64,000 nucleotides of DNA from Hemileia vastatrix (lineage: Eukaryota > Basidiomycota > Pucciniomycetes > Pucciniales > Zaghouaniaceae), in contig JASXTE010000013.1 of NCBI GenBank assembly GCA_030280995.1, forward strand, positions 9,827,001 through 9,891,000, given 5' to 3'. Each line of letters opens with the position of its first letter. Position 1 is the first letter of the stretch. The notes below the pieces were generated by a model. The model searched no databases and had not been told where the DNA came from. It saw only the letters and a list, made by a program, of their open reading frames with translations. The translations under genes and the position numbers were made by a program. This document shows, piece after piece, positions 33,601 through 46,057 of the stretch.

Positions 33601-34855
33601 GGAATAGGTTTGATTTGCCAAGGTTCATGACAAACCACAGGAATCAAGAAAGGTTCCCCATTAGAGTGTTTCAACACACCCCATTCCTCTTCAACAAATG
33701 CCACCTCTTTCTCCCTCAGTAAAATAAAGTGCAACAACAACTTCTTTTCCTCATCAGACAACCACCCATCAGGACCAAAATTAAAACTTTCAAACTTTCC
33801 ACAGTCACCCTAGCAGTTTCCACAAAATAAGGAGGATTCTTCACCAGAAGAGTACAGTGCGGATCTCTTGACAAAGGAGGTCTCTTTAAAGGAGGATTCA
33901 AACCTACAGGCATACACTCATTGACAGCCCTAATATTCTGGGCTACCTTCATATACTTTGCAGCTCCACCTTCAACTTGAGGGATCTTCATGACATCCTC
34001 ACCACCAGACCTGGAACAAAAACCAAGGGTTTCCCCATTTCTCACATGTGTGGACTAGGTGATTTTTTTGAAAGGTGTAGAAGAAACCCTAGAAGTTCAC
34101 AATTGGGAGGACTTACATCTAGACACCAATCTCACTACTCCAAAACTTTTCTGCAATTCCACATCTTCATCTTCACCCCCATCTTCTAAATCTTCAAATC
34201 TTGATTCATCTTCTGTATCAAATCATCTGAATTTTCGCACTTTATCCCCATGCTGGAGGCCCAAAATTTGATTTTGCTGATCTTTTTTCTTCAAAATTTT
34301 GTGCAGTTTAACCTCATGCTGGAGGCCCAAAATTTGATCTTGATGATCTTTACAAAAATAATTCTTTTCTTCTTTCTTGATTATCTTTAGATTTTTTTCT
34401 TGATTTTCTTCAGTTATCTTGAAAATCGTTTCTTCTTTTCTTGGGTTTTCTTCTATGTTAAAAAAATAACCAAGAGTTTCCCCAATGCTCACAGACGTGG
34501 CCAAGGTAGCTTTTTTGAAATGCATAGATGAAATTCTACTGGTGAACAATTGGGAGGACTTACTTTTAGACCCCACTCTCACCACTCCACAGCTTTTCCG
34601 CATAGCTTTTAACAAAGATATATGACCAATCTTCTTTTTAAAACTTGAATTAAAAATAATTGATAATTTTGAGAAAGAACAGATACTTGATAAAAAACTT
34701 GAAGGATAATAGCAGAGAAGAGAAAAATTAAAAAGAGAAAGTTGAAAATCCACTTGGTATATCTCCAAGGGAACTGACCTACTACAACCTGTGACTTCCT
34801 CATCTTGGGGAGAAGTTATAGCACTTGGGTGATCAGCCCTCATCATTCTAAAAAA
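30630..34855 (-). pseudogene. R2 pol, degenerate
   Basis: Same domain order as R1 pol: charged N-terminal extension with ILGLQHE repeats, RT (LGRFQLTRLPQGATNS, FIDDGGIKGP), RNase H (AVDSSYISAGTVLSQ), integrase (TVDGGQEFG, EGMVERGHQV) ending GTRSDED. Several frameshifts and stops break it, for example around 31620, 31910, 32780 and 33040. It keeps Trp codons at the R1 stop sites 11249 and 12935 and the second integrase Cys that R1 has lost. Confidence 0.85.
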
Positions 34856-37218
34856 CACAGACTCTCACTAGAGCCTGAGCTACACTCCAAAAAAACAGAG
34901 GTGTCATACACTTCTCTCCTTTTTGTACAACAATCCATGCACTGGCACATTGAAGATAAAACAGGCCTGGTCTCACAACCATCCTCTCTAGGATATGATA
35001 ACCTCATGTGAAGTCTCCTTAGTCTTCACCAGTCAACTAAAAATTGATTCAAAAATCAAATTGATAGCCAATTCTTACTTGAAAATCCATCAAGAATGGC
35101 CCACCCAAAACAGCTTTTACAGTGAATTTAAAAATGTAAAAATGAACCTCCCCTGAGGCTCAACGAAAATCCAACTTCACAAACTCAGATTTTCCAACCA
35201 ATTCAGTGACATGGCCACCAATCCCTCTCAAATTCCCACCAATACCTGTTTTGATGGGGAGGCCCAGATGATTAGCCTCAAACAAAGAAATCAGGTGAAT
35301 CTGAGAACCTGAATCCACCAATGCCCTAGCCTCCCTACCATTCAGGGTGACAATGACATATCCCAGAGATGCAGAAAAATGAGTTTCTAACCCCTCTCCA
35401 AATTTTCAGTGGATTAACAAATGTATTCTACCTCCCCAGAAGAAACCCTTCTCCTGGTCAACAACTTTTTCTGCCTATCAGCCAACCCAGGACTGATAGC
35501 ACACAACTCCCAATAAGTAAGGGAAACCTAACCCTGATTCATACTTTCCAGGACAGAGTTTATAACATTAACTTTGCCAGAATCCACAGGCCTCTCAAAG
35601 TAAGATCTTGCTTCACTAACTTGGTCATAGAAGATTCTAGAGGACCCGAACCACCAACATACTTTCCATCAACAAAAATCAAACCAGATCCCTCTCCAGA
35701 GCCTCTAACTTCAGCAGTATTTGGAAATGAAGCCAAAGGAACATCCTCCTCAGAGTCAGAATCAACATCCATAGTCATTGGCTCACCATTCATGTCCAAT
35801 TCTCCATAACTAGGGGGGCCCATATCTGCCATACCCTTCTGCATTTTATACAGCTCCTCTTTGCTGTACTTCTTCCTAGCTGGACTCAGCTAAGATCCAC
35901 CTTAGAATCCTTAGGCTTTGGTTGGGCCTGAGAACTGCTCTTAGGCCTTTCCACCTTTCTTGATTCTACATCATAAACACTAGCCAAGAATTCCCCACTT
36001 GACTTCCCAACACAAGAAAAACTCCAAACAACAAAAGGAAGATGTAAATGAGACCCTATCAACCTCCTTTTCCTTTCCCTTTCCATCATCTCCACCTTTA
36101 CCAGAAGAAGAAGCCTCATTAGGCAACACCTCAAATCTTGGCCTCCTTTAGTTGACATTATGTCTCCTCCTCACCAAGTCCACTAGAGCCTGACCATCAT
36201 TAGCCTTCAAAAAAACCATCCGAGAACTTGAAAACTTTATAATTAAATTCCACCTTCCCTTCAGACACATTTCTATTCAGTTCACAACAATCATTGTACT
36301 TGTGGCCCCTCCTGATGCAATAAAAGCAGACCTAAGAATCACTCCTACCAACCCTCCTATCAAAATGTCTAGGCTTAGAAGGAGATTTATTGGCCTTCTG
36401 AGCCTCCTGAACAAAAATATGTAGATATTTTGTTAGATCAGCCAGCTACTCCACAATTGGATTAACCTCTTTAGGCTTCTCAGTAATATTTCTCTTTTTC
36501 ACACTCTCCTTCTTTATAGACTCCTCCACATCTTCAGAAAATGCTTCACTGAACTTGCTAAAATATTTGGTGCTAGCATCCTGGCAAAAATTCACTGCCA
36601 ACAGTTTCAGATGTCCCTCTAGAAACTCCTTCACCACAAAAAGTGCAGGCAGTTTTTTACTGCAATAATGAAGAATCTTCATCTTATCCTTCCTTTCCAA
36701 CTCTTTTAACACATCAATCCTAACATTCCTGCCCAAAGCAGACCAGAAAATATCCCTTTCAGAGTCAGTACTCTTCAACTCCTGAATATCCACCAAATAA
36801 TCCGCCACTGGCTCTAACTGAGCCAGAAACTTCCTATAAGTGTGTAGGTTATCAACACCTCCATAATATTGCCATTCACTAGTAATCATATGGAAATACA
36901 CCATTGAGTATCTGGATCCCCACCTGTCTGTCATCTCCAGACACATTTTTTCCAATCTTTCCTCCTATAATCCTCCATAGCAGAAAATTCCTTAACCAGA
37001 GCCCTGTCACCAATGTAGAAGATGACTTTCTTCACCATGTTTAATTGAGAAGCACCATCTACATTCCAAGAAGCCTGAAAAATCTCCAGAAGAAACTTCA
37101 CATCTTCCCCCGTAAACATACGCCCCTTCCAGGACTTGATCCTGACAGAAGGACTAACAGAAACAGGAGGATTATCATCCTCAGCAGCACCAACAGTGCC
37201 ACTACCACCACTAGACAA
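34843..37218 (-). pseudogene. R2 gag-protease, degenerate
   Basis: Capsid part at 36440-37218 (one frameshift near 36950), matching R1 with blocks such as GEDVKFLLEIFQ and HTYRKFLAQLEPV. After a TAG come the knuckle (CFYCIRRGHKYNDC, about 36300-36340), the linker with ELYKMQKGMADMGPPSYG, and the protease near 35260-35320, where an intact Glu stands at the R1 TAG site. Many stops. The start codon is not clear; the first visible residues (LSSGGSGTVGA) begin at a TTG. Confidence 0.8.
34849..34855 (-). promoter_or_regulatory. Putative -1 frameshift site of R2
   Basis: TTTTTTA on the minus strand in zero-frame register, followed by GAA and TGA; the pol frame opens in -1, as in R1. Confidence 0.7.
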
Positions 37219-37322
37219 AGAGGGTCCAGAATTACTGGTACAATAGATTACATAAAACCAATCTCAGACCAAAGAAGAGAGTCCAAAAGTAACAGAAAAT
37301 CCAAAAAGCTAACAAATCCTCA

Positions 37323-37339
37323 CCCCACATTGGGTGCCA
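37323..37339 (-). promoter_or_regulatory. Primer-binding site of R2
   Basis: TGGCACCCAATGTGGGG on the minus strand; it differs from the R1 site only at its two CpGs. Confidence 0.85.
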
Positions 37340-37342
37340 AAA

Positions 37343-37675
37343 TGTAGAAAATCCTATACTACTAGCTATAGGCCTTGACCAAGGGAGTTGGAGTAAAAAT
37401 GAAGAGAAAAACCTCTTTTCACTTGAGAAAATACCTAGTGAGATTTATTTGCTACAGCAAATTAGAAACTGTTACTATACCCCTTCCAACACACTTCTTG
37501 ACTGCTTTAAAAGTCAAGACAGTAGCCAATAGCAGACCACTGAGAGCCAAAGAGCCTGAACATAAAATGAAGAATTATCCACACCAGAAAAACACAACAC
37601 TGTGCACTTGTTGCACAGAAAAAAATAATAATACTTGATGCAGGTTTCAAAGCTACACCAGAAAACCCAGTTTCC
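37343..37675 (-). repeat. 5' LTR of R2, inner piece
   Basis: 333 bp ending in CTACA next to the primer site; cut at TTTCC by C2. Its remainder is 43744-44510. Confidence 0.9.
37671..37675. other. Target-site duplication of C2, left
   Basis: TTTCC, repeated exactly at 43744-43748. Confidence 0.9.
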
Positions 37676-38485
37676 TGTCATGCTCCACGTGACACTGGAG
37701 GCAAAAGCAGCTCATTAAATCAATAATACAGAGGTCTAAATCCATACTCGAAGTGAAGAAAACAATTCTACATATCAACTGCGACTTTCCTTTGTGTACT
37801 CACTATTCAACCACGCTATTCTAAACTTTAAATCTAAATTAGTCAATCTCTCAATAGTGTGTTTAGTCTTTTCTTCGATAAGCAACGCACAGCGCAATAG
37901 TTAATGTAATATTCCTCAAAAGTTTTATAAAGTATCTGTGGTTTACTAACAGGGATGGTAAGCATGGACGGGATGGTTAGTGGAGGATTAAAGGGTTAAC
38001 ATATGTTAGTGAGGAGGGTCCAGGTGTAATGGGTGTATTTTTGATGGTCTGTGGTGTGTGGAATGATGGATGGATATGAGGTCAATGCAAGGTGGAGTAA
38101 TGGATATAAAAGGGGTTGGATTTTGGTTCAATATTTCTTTAGAATTAAGTTATAAAATGTATATATAGTTAATAGTGGTAAAGCTTCAGGTTAAATCATT
38201 ATTATTGTACATTTCCTTATTTTTCTCAGTAATCATTTCTAACTACCTAATTATTTGATTATTGAGTTTTTCAACCCTTTGTGAGATCTTAAGAATATTA
38301 ATATTACCTTTAAATTATATTAGAATTCTTATCAAACATATCTCGAAGAAGTCGCACTTCCTTCAATTCATCTTCAAATCAGTTCTTCGAACATTTCCTC
38401 TGTGCTTCAAAGAAGTTTCTAAACTACTCCCTCCATCTCACTTCTAGGAACACCCTCGACCTTTTGCATAGTACATCCCGTGACA
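37676..38485 (+). repeat. 5' LTR of C2
   Basis: 810 bp, TGTCATGCTCC...CCCGTGACA. The following bases GTATAATTTA do not look like a primer site. Confidence 0.9.
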
Positions 38486-38577
38486 GTATAATTTAATTCT
38501 CTGTAGTTCTCATTCTTTGAACTACTACGTCCCTTTTCACATGTCTCTAAATTTTTTAAAATGGCACCTGTTCAATG

Positions 38578-41500
38578 AACTCCTCCTGCAATTCTTTTTA
38601 AGGAGGATACCCCCTTCAGTTGTCTTATAGACTCTGGAGATTCAATTTCTTTTGTCAGTTTATCTTTTTCTGAGAAGTTAAAGCTGACATTCACAGATAT
38701 TGATCAAACTCAAATTTATTTGGTCAAATCAGAGGAACCCAAATATTGGGTAAGGAAGAAAGTTTTATGGGTTTTCAACTTTCCGAATTTTCCCCCCTTC
38801 AAGTGTGAATTATCAGTCTTGGACGCCCCAAGAATGGACGATACCATCCTTGGCCATGACTTTTTAATGCATTGGAATCCTGAAATTGATTGGTCATGGG
38901 GATTGATCACCCCACGCGCTTAGTATATTTATGATTCTTCAATGCAGGTCAATAGGGAGCTAAACAACCTGCCTGAAAATGTCCTGCTAGAAAACAAATC
39001 TCTGCAGATGACTTGAAAGCATCTGAAATTTCTCTAAGTGAGAAATTGGCTAACCCTTCTAGCTTGATCACTTCACTTGAAGAGGATTTAAATTGCCTCA
39101 AAGTAGTCAAATTATGATCTCTCAATTCTGGTCTTTCCTCAACAGATTCTCTCAAAGATGATGAGGACGACCAAATCAAAGTTGAAGCCATTAAATCAAC
39201 TCTACCGGATATCTATCATGATTTCATTGATGTTTTCTCAATCCGCAAGGCCAATAAGTTACCACCTCATCGACCCTATGACAATCAAATGGAGTTAATA
39301 GGTCCAGTACCTCCGGCAGGTCCTGTCTATTCTTTGTCGAAGGATGAATCTCAAGCTCTTCAAGACTAAATTGCAGAGAATGTAGCCAAAGGTTTCATCA
39401 AAGCCAGTAAATCTCCAACCAGCTCCCATGTTCTTTTTGTAAAGAAAAAAGATGGTAGCCTTAGGTTGTGTGTTGACTATAGAAAGCTCAACACAGTCAC
39501 AAAAAAGAATGCATATCCCATTCCTCCTATGTCATTTCTTCTTACCCTTTTTAATGGTGCTAATTTATTTTCTAAAATTGATCATAGAGGTTCTTATAAT
39601 CTTATTTGCATTGCAGAAGGTCATTAACCACTGACGGCAATGCGCACTAGATTTGGTAGTTTTGAATATTTAGTCATGCCATTTGGATTAGGTAATGCAC
39701 CATCTACTTTTCAAACTTTTGTTAATGACATCTTTCAAGATGTTGTAAAACAAATTGTTGTCCTCTACTTAGATGATATTTTAATTTTCTCAAAGACACT
39801 AGATGAACATATTCATCATGTTAGACAGGTTCTAAATTGCCTTCAAGATCACGGTCTCTATGCTAAACACAATAAATGTGAATTCCATCTCAAATCTATT
39901 GATTTTTTGGGGTTTTTGTTGTCCACTGATGGTTTAGTCATGGACAACAAAAAGGTCCAAAAAGTCCTGGAATGGCCTGAGCCCAAAACCGTTAAATCCC
40001 TCCAAGGATTTTTGGGTTTTGCCAATTTCTATAGAAGATTTATTAAATATTACTCTAAAACTATTTCCAATCTTACTACTCTTCTTAGAAAAGATATTCC
40101 TTTTGTTTTTACTTCTACAGCACTAAAAGATTTCAAAGCATTGAAGACTGCTTTTACCACAGCTCCAATTCTTCGACACTTTTATCCTTCTGCATTGAAA
40201 ATAGTCGAGACAGACGCTAGCGATTATGCTATCGCAAGGGTCATTTCTCAATTCAATCCTGAAACAAAATTTTTTCATCCTGTTGCTTTTGAGTCACGCA
40301 AACTCATTGCGGCAGAATTAAAACTATGAAATTCATGAAAAAGAGCTTTTAGCTATTATTAATTGTCTTAAAAAATGGTGCTCTTTTCTTCTCAGCCTGG
40401 ATAGTCCTTTCCAAATCCTAACTGACCATAATAATTTGAAATACTTTATCTCTTTCAAAGTGTTAACCAACTGTCAAGCCAGGTGGGCTGAATTTCTGTC
40501 TGAATTTTGTTTTTATATTTCCTATTGTCCAGGTAAGAGCTGTATTGTCCCAGATATCCTGTCATGTCGGGACAAAGTTTACCCACATCAGGGGGACACA
40601 TTTTCTGACAAGAACCCAGAAAATGTGAAATCAATCTTCAACAAATCAATGTTAAGGACTCATCAACTTAATTTGATAAAAATTCAATTGTTTCAAAATC
40701 CACTATCAAACATCCTCAAAGCTCAGTCAAAGGACAATTATTGTTTAGGGTTTAAAGGCAAAATACTCTTGAAGCAAGGGGCCAAAAGATTTAGTATTGA
40801 ATCAGGTCTATTAGTTTTCGAAGTTAGAGTAGTCATACCCAACAACAATGAAAAAAATTTTGTATTTTAAACAGTCCTCATGATTCTCCATTAGCTGGTC
40901 ATTTTGGGGTTTATAAAACATACCAGTTAATAGTGAGGAATTTCTACTGGCCAGGAATGACCAGTGAAATCAAGGCCTATATAAGATCTTGTTACAAATG
41001 TAATAGGAATAAGGCTCCCTGTCACCAGAAGCATGGGTTGCTTCAACCACTTCCTATTCCCTCTAAACCTTGGGAATCTTTATTGATGAATTTTATCTCT
41101 CAACTTCCTCTTTCTAATAATTTTGATGCTATATTAGTGATAGTAGATAGATTTTCAAAAATTTCTATTTTCATTAAAGCCACTACTACTGCTACAGCAG
41201 AAGATTTGTCAAACTTCTTTCTAGAATATGTATTTTCCAAAAATGGATTACCTAATGATATTATTTCAGATAGAGGCTCATTGTTTGTATCCAAATTCTG
41301 GACTCAATTGTGTCAACAACTCAATATCACAAGGAATCTCTCCAGGGCCTGTCCCTTGAAACTGATGGGCAAACGGAAAGGGTCAACCAAATCCTCAAAC
41401 AACACCTTTGAATGTATGTCAGCTACCAACAAGACAGTTGAAACACATGGTTACCATTGGCCGAATTTGCTTATATTAACGCAACTCATTCTTCAACACG

Positions 41501-42206
41501 ACAATCTCGCTTTAAAACTGTTTATAGAAGACATCCTTGATTCAACTCACTCCATGTAGGAACTAGTCATCCTGCGTAACATTATCTTCAAACCATATCA
41601 CGACTCCAAGAAGAACTTAAATCAAACTTGGAATTAGCAATTTGAAGGTACAATGAACAAGCTGACAATCATTGACAATCTGCTCCTTCCTTCAAACCAG
41701 GCGACAAAGTATGGCTCAACGCACAAAACATTCGAACAATTTGACTATCAAAGAAACTGAACAAAAAACGCTTGGGACCATTTGAAATCAACTCCAAAGT
41801 CTCTAAAACTGCATTTAAAATCAAGCTAACTCCTAAATGGCTAGCTATTTACCCTTTTTTTCATGTATATCTCCTGGAACTGGCTCAAGAAACATACCTG
41901 GGCAGGAACCAACCTCCTCCGGAACTGGTTGAATTAGAAGACCATCTAGAGTGGGAGGTAAGCCGTATCCTTGATTCAAGAATGCGCAAGGGGAAACTTC
42001 AATACCTTGTGGAATGGGAAGGCTTCCTCGATGACTCAGACAAAACATCCAGGGAACCCACCATCAATGTTTCTAACTCCCCTGAACTCCTAAAATCTTT
42101 TCATCTTAAATATCCTTTAAAAAGCAAAACCTTAGAACTCTCTTTTATTTTTCTTTTCTCTTCTCTTCTCTTTTTTCTTTTCTTTTTCTTTTCTTTCTTT
42201 TCTTAA
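38578..42206 (+). pseudogene. C2 pol: protease, RT, RNase H, integrase, chromodomain
   Basis: Protease LIDSGDS at about 38624; RT with KKKDGSLRLCVDYRKLN, MPFGLGNAPSTFQ and catalytic YLDD (about 39769); RNase H with VETDASDYA; HHCC zinc region ending CYKCNRNKAPC; integrase core VDRFSK and SDRGSLF; and a chromodomain at about 41920-42110 (LEWEVSRILDSR, LQYLVEWEGF). Frameshifts (near 40325 in an A-run, 40865, 41345 before the catalytic Glu, and 41560-41770) and stops such as TAA at about 39626 inactivate it. The closest relative in the window is C1. Confidence 0.87.
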
Positions 42207-42691
42207 AATTCTAAAAATTCTTTACTTCTAAAAAATCCTTACTCTGTTTTCTCTTTTCTTCTTTCTTCTTTTCAAAAGCTTTTTCAACCTTCTTTAAAAA
42301 TAAATAAATAAACTAAATAAATAAAATAAAATAAAAATAATATAAATTAAAATTAAATTAAATTAAATTAAAAAGTTAAAATTAAAAAAAAATAAAAATA
42401 AAATAATAAAAATAAAGTCTTAAAATTCATTAAAATAAAATCTTAAAAAATCAATAATTCCTTTAATTTTCTTACTTTTCTTCTTTCAAGATTTTCTTCT
42501 TTCCCTTATTTATTTTTCTTCGAACTATCATAATTTTTCACAAACTCAATACAAAAATCTTTCTCAAACTTCACTTCAACCTTTAACTCTCTCTTTTAAA
42601 ATTCTTCGAACAAATTACTTCTTTCTTTCAAATTCTTTTTTCAAAACTATTTTTTTTCTTTCTTTTCAAATAACCAAAATTCCTTAAAACT
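42207..42691. other. C2 convergent spacer, pyrimidine-rich
   Basis: Runs of TTCTTTTC and AAAATAAA separate pol from the antisense remnant. No gene seen. C1 has a similar stretch at 46060-46950. Confidence 0.6.
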
Positions 42692-42829
42692 TCAATAATA
42701 AACTTTCACAAATAACAAATACTCCATCAATTTGCAGGCCGCGCATGCTTGAGAATATTTCCATGTAATGATTCCACAATCCACTTTGGGTTGTGGAGGT
42801 GTGGGAGTTGGAGTAGGGCAGTTTGACAT
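42692..42829 (-). pseudogene. Gene C' : antisense cysteine-motif remnant in C2
   Basis: 45 codons on the minus strand from an ATG at 42829. A Pro/Thr-rich start is followed by QACAACKLMEYLLFV, which lines up with the TLCKACVDMDLFCV of gene C in C1; the third Cys of CX2CX6C is Leu here. A TATAAAA box lies about 90 bp upstream on the same strand (about 42915-42925), within the element. The rest of the gene is deleted or unreadable. Confidence 0.45.
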
Positions 42830-42933
42830 AATACAAGAAAAAATAATAATTAATAAATGAAGGAGTCAGAGAAAGGAGTGTGGGAAGAATATGTCTCACA
42901 CTCAACGGAGCTCTTGTTTTATACCCGGGCATC

Positions 42934-43743
42934 TGTCACGCGCCAGGTGACACTGGAGGCAAAAGCAGCTCATTAAATCAACAATACAGAAGTCTAAATC
43001 CATACTCGAAGCACAGAAAACAATTCTACATAGTAACTGCGACTTTCCTTTGGGTACTCACTATTCAAATGCACTAATCTAAACTTTAAATCTAAATTAG
43101 TCAATCTCTCAATAGTGTTTTTAGTCTTTTCTTTGATAAGCAACACACAGTGCAATAGTTAATGTAATACTCCTCAAAAGGTTTATTAAGTATCTGTGGG
43201 TTATTAACAGGGATTGTGAGCATGGATGGGATGGTTAGTGGAGGATTAAAGGGTAAAAATATGTTAGTGAGGAGGGTCCAGGTGTAACGGGTGTATTTTT
43301 GATGGTCTGTGGTGTGCGGAAAGATGGATGGATATGAGGTCAATGCAAGGAGGAGTAATGGATATAAAAGGGGTTGGATTTTGGTTCGATATTTCTTTAG
43401 AATTAAATTATAAAACATATATATAGTTAATAGTGGTAAAGCTTCAGGTTAAATCATTATTATTGTACATTTCCTTATTTTTCTCAGTAATCATTTATAA
43501 CTACCTAATTATTTGATTATTGAGTTTTTCAACCCTTTGTGAGATCTTAAGAATATTAACATTACCTTTAAATTATATAAGAATTCTTATCAAACATATC
43601 TTGAAGCAGTAGCACTTCCTTCGAGTCATCTTTTAATCACTTCCTTGAACATTTCCTCTGTGCTTTGAAGAAAATTCTAAAATACTCCCTCCATCTCACT
43701 TCCAGGAACACCCTCGACCTTGTGCGTAGGTAGTCCGGTGACA
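42934..43743 (+). repeat. 3' LTR of C2
   Basis: 810 bp, TGTCACGCGCC...GGTGACA, followed by the TTTCC duplication. Confidence 0.9.
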
Positions 43744-44510
43744 TTTCCAAAGTTGAGTTAAATGAAGAACTGACCTTGAAACAAACACAACCAAGTGTGG
43801 CTAAAAAACAATGAAGACTGAGTGAGAACAATGATGTCACCTCCAGATGGTTGTATGATAATTAAAGTTGCCTTAAACTATCTGATTCAGTATGTACACA
43901 CCAACAACCATCTAAAAACTCCGATTTCAGCAACAAATTTGGCGGTTTGGCAGCTAAATTGAAAAAAAACCATCTAGAAGCGCTCCCCAGCCTGCTATAA
44001 CCAAGGCAGGAGGGCTGACCAATGTCTGGCGGCCCTCCTAGAAGCGGACAGACCTCCCTGAAGCTAGAAAACCACCAAAACCCCCAAAAAAGCCCAAAAT
44101 ACTTAGAAAAATCCACCACAACTACTAAAACCCTTAAAAAAAAAATTAAGCTATGAAAACATTGTGACATAAAATATACAGCCAAATTATTCTACTTAAT
44201 GGTACTAGACACCTAACCCTAAAACTTAAGGTTGGCCCATAAAACACAAAAAACAAAATCAAACAGCCATCTTTTTGAAATGAAAAGTGAGAAAATGACC
44301 CCTTAAAACTTAAAATATGAAAAATTCCTGGAGGACATAAATATAGAGAAAACTGGGACTATCCAATGGTAGTACTCACATACCCATAGTCCCAATATTC
44401 ACTGAATAAAACCAAAAAAACTCCCAATTATTCAACCAATGACAATTAAGACATACTAAAAGAGCACCAAACAGCACAACAAATGCCTCTGACAATGTTG
44501 GAAGACAACA
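43744..44510 (-). repeat. 5' LTR of R2, outer piece
   Basis: Resumes at the TTTCC duplication and ends at 44510 with a slightly changed terminus (TGTTGTC for TGTGGTC). Together the pieces make about 1.1 kb. Confidence 0.88.
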
Positions 44511-46057
44511 GCGGGAGAAGGCATTTTCTAACAAGAATTTAGAGAATTTTAAATCAATTTTCAACAAAGGAATGTTAATGACTCATCAACTCACTACAAT
44601 GACAACTCAAACAATTCAATGTTAACAATCCAACATTCAAGAAGCTCAAGAAAAAGATGATCATTGTGTGGGGATTAAAGACAAAATACTCTTAAGGCAA
44701 GGCGCTAAAAGATTCAGTATTAAATCAGGTCTATTATTCTTCAAAGGTAGAGTATTTATCTTTGATGATAAGAATATAAAACTATTGCTTTTTAATAGTA
44801 GACATGATTCAACGTTGGCTGATCATTTCAAGGTTGATAAAACCTACCAGCTCATAGCAAGGGATTTCTTCTGGCCAGGAATGACTAGAGAAATCAAGGC
44901 CTATAGTAAAGCCTGTTATGAATGTAATAGGAACATGGTACCTTGACACAGGAAGTATGGGTTGCTTCAACCACTTCCAATTCTCTCTAAACCTTTGGAT
45001 TCAAATTCAATGGATTTCATTTCTCGATTACCTCCATCAGATAATTTTGATAGTATATTAGTTATAGTCAATAGATTTCTAAAATGTCTATTTTCATCAA
45101 AACTGTTACTACTGCAACAGCAGAGGATTAGAAAAATTATTTCTAGAACACATATTTTCTAAACATGGATTACTTAATTCTATTATTTCAGATAGGGGTT
45201 CATTGTTTGTTTCTACTTTCTGGACTCAATTATGTTAAAAATTAAATATTACAAGGAATCTTTGTACTGCTTATAATCCTGAAAGAAATAGGCAAACAGA
45301 AACAGTCAATCAAATCTTTGAACAATATCTTCAAATGTATTTTAATTATCAACAAGACAAATGGACCACAAGGATACCATTGGCCAAATTTGCTTATAAT
45401 AACTTGAAACATTCTTCAACAAAACAATCTCCCTTAAAGACTATCTATGGACAAAATTCTCAATTCAATCTTATTCATGTAGGAATTAAGCATCTTTCTG
45501 GGCATTATCTTTGAACAATTTCACAACTTCAAGACAAACTTCAATCTAACTTGGAAGCGGCAAATCAAAGGTATGAGGAACCAGCCAACAAACATCATCT
45601 ATCTGTTCCACTCTTTAAGCCAGGCAAGAAAGTATGGCTCAATGCCAAAAATATTTGAACAACTCAACTGTCTAGAAAACTATCTGAGAAGCACTTGTGT
45701 CCATTTGAAATTAATGCTGAAATCTCAAAAAACTCATTTTGATTCAAGCTACCTCCAAAGTGGAAATCAATTCATCCTGTTTTTCATGTTTCTCACTTTG
45801 AACTGGATTGAGAAATATACCCAAGCAAGAACCATCCTCCTCCGGAAATGGTCCAAGTAGAAGATCATCTAGAGTGGGAAATAAGCCGGATTATTGATTC
45901 AAGAAGGCTCAAAGGGAAACTTCAATACCTTTTAAAATGGGAAGGCTACCTTGATGATACTAATAAAACATTCTGGGAACCAGCCATTAACATTTCTAAT
46001 GCTCCTGAAATTATCAAATCTTTTCACTTAAAATATCCTTCAAAACCTAAACCTTAA
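44511..46057 (+). pseudogene. C1 pol, right part: integrase and chromodomain
   Basis: Continues the C1 fragment left of R2. The HHCC region (RHDSTLADHF, ending CYECNRNM) is followed by a stop at 44944, then the integrase core with VIVNRFLK (first Asp changed to Asn). More stops and frame changes occur to about 45850. The chromodomain at 45848-46057 (LEWEISRIIDSRR, LQYLLKWEGY) is in good condition. It matches C2 throughout, so C1 and C2 are one family. Confidence 0.85.

Larger units (their letters stand above)
37676..43743 (+). mobile_element. Chromovirus C2, gag-less, nested in the R2 LTR
   Basis: 6,068 bp with 810-bp LTRs (TGTCA...TGACA) and a perfect 5-bp duplication. Protease starts about 140 bp after the 5' LTR, so gag is absent, and no primer-like TGG site follows the LTR. 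Pol ends in a chromodomain. The LTRs differ at several percent of positions by eye, so it is not very young. Confidence 0.92.
25319..44510 (-). mobile_element. Ty3-type retrotransposon R2, second copy of the R1 family
   Basis: Minus-strand copy with all R1 parts in the same order: 5' LTR (split), primer site, gag-pro, slippery site, pol, hairpin spacer, antisense genes B' and A', purine tract, 3' LTR. After removing C2 and one target duplication it is about 13.1 kb, matching R1. It sits inside C1. Flanks AGCAG and AGCGG (if the terminal A is shared) suggest a duplication with one mismatch. It is more damaged than R1. Confidence 0.9.

Noticed and set aside
42684..42932. Longer minus-strand ORF at the C2 3' end
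   Set aside because: A different frame from the cysteine-motif reading; it runs through the TATA region and shows only composition bias.
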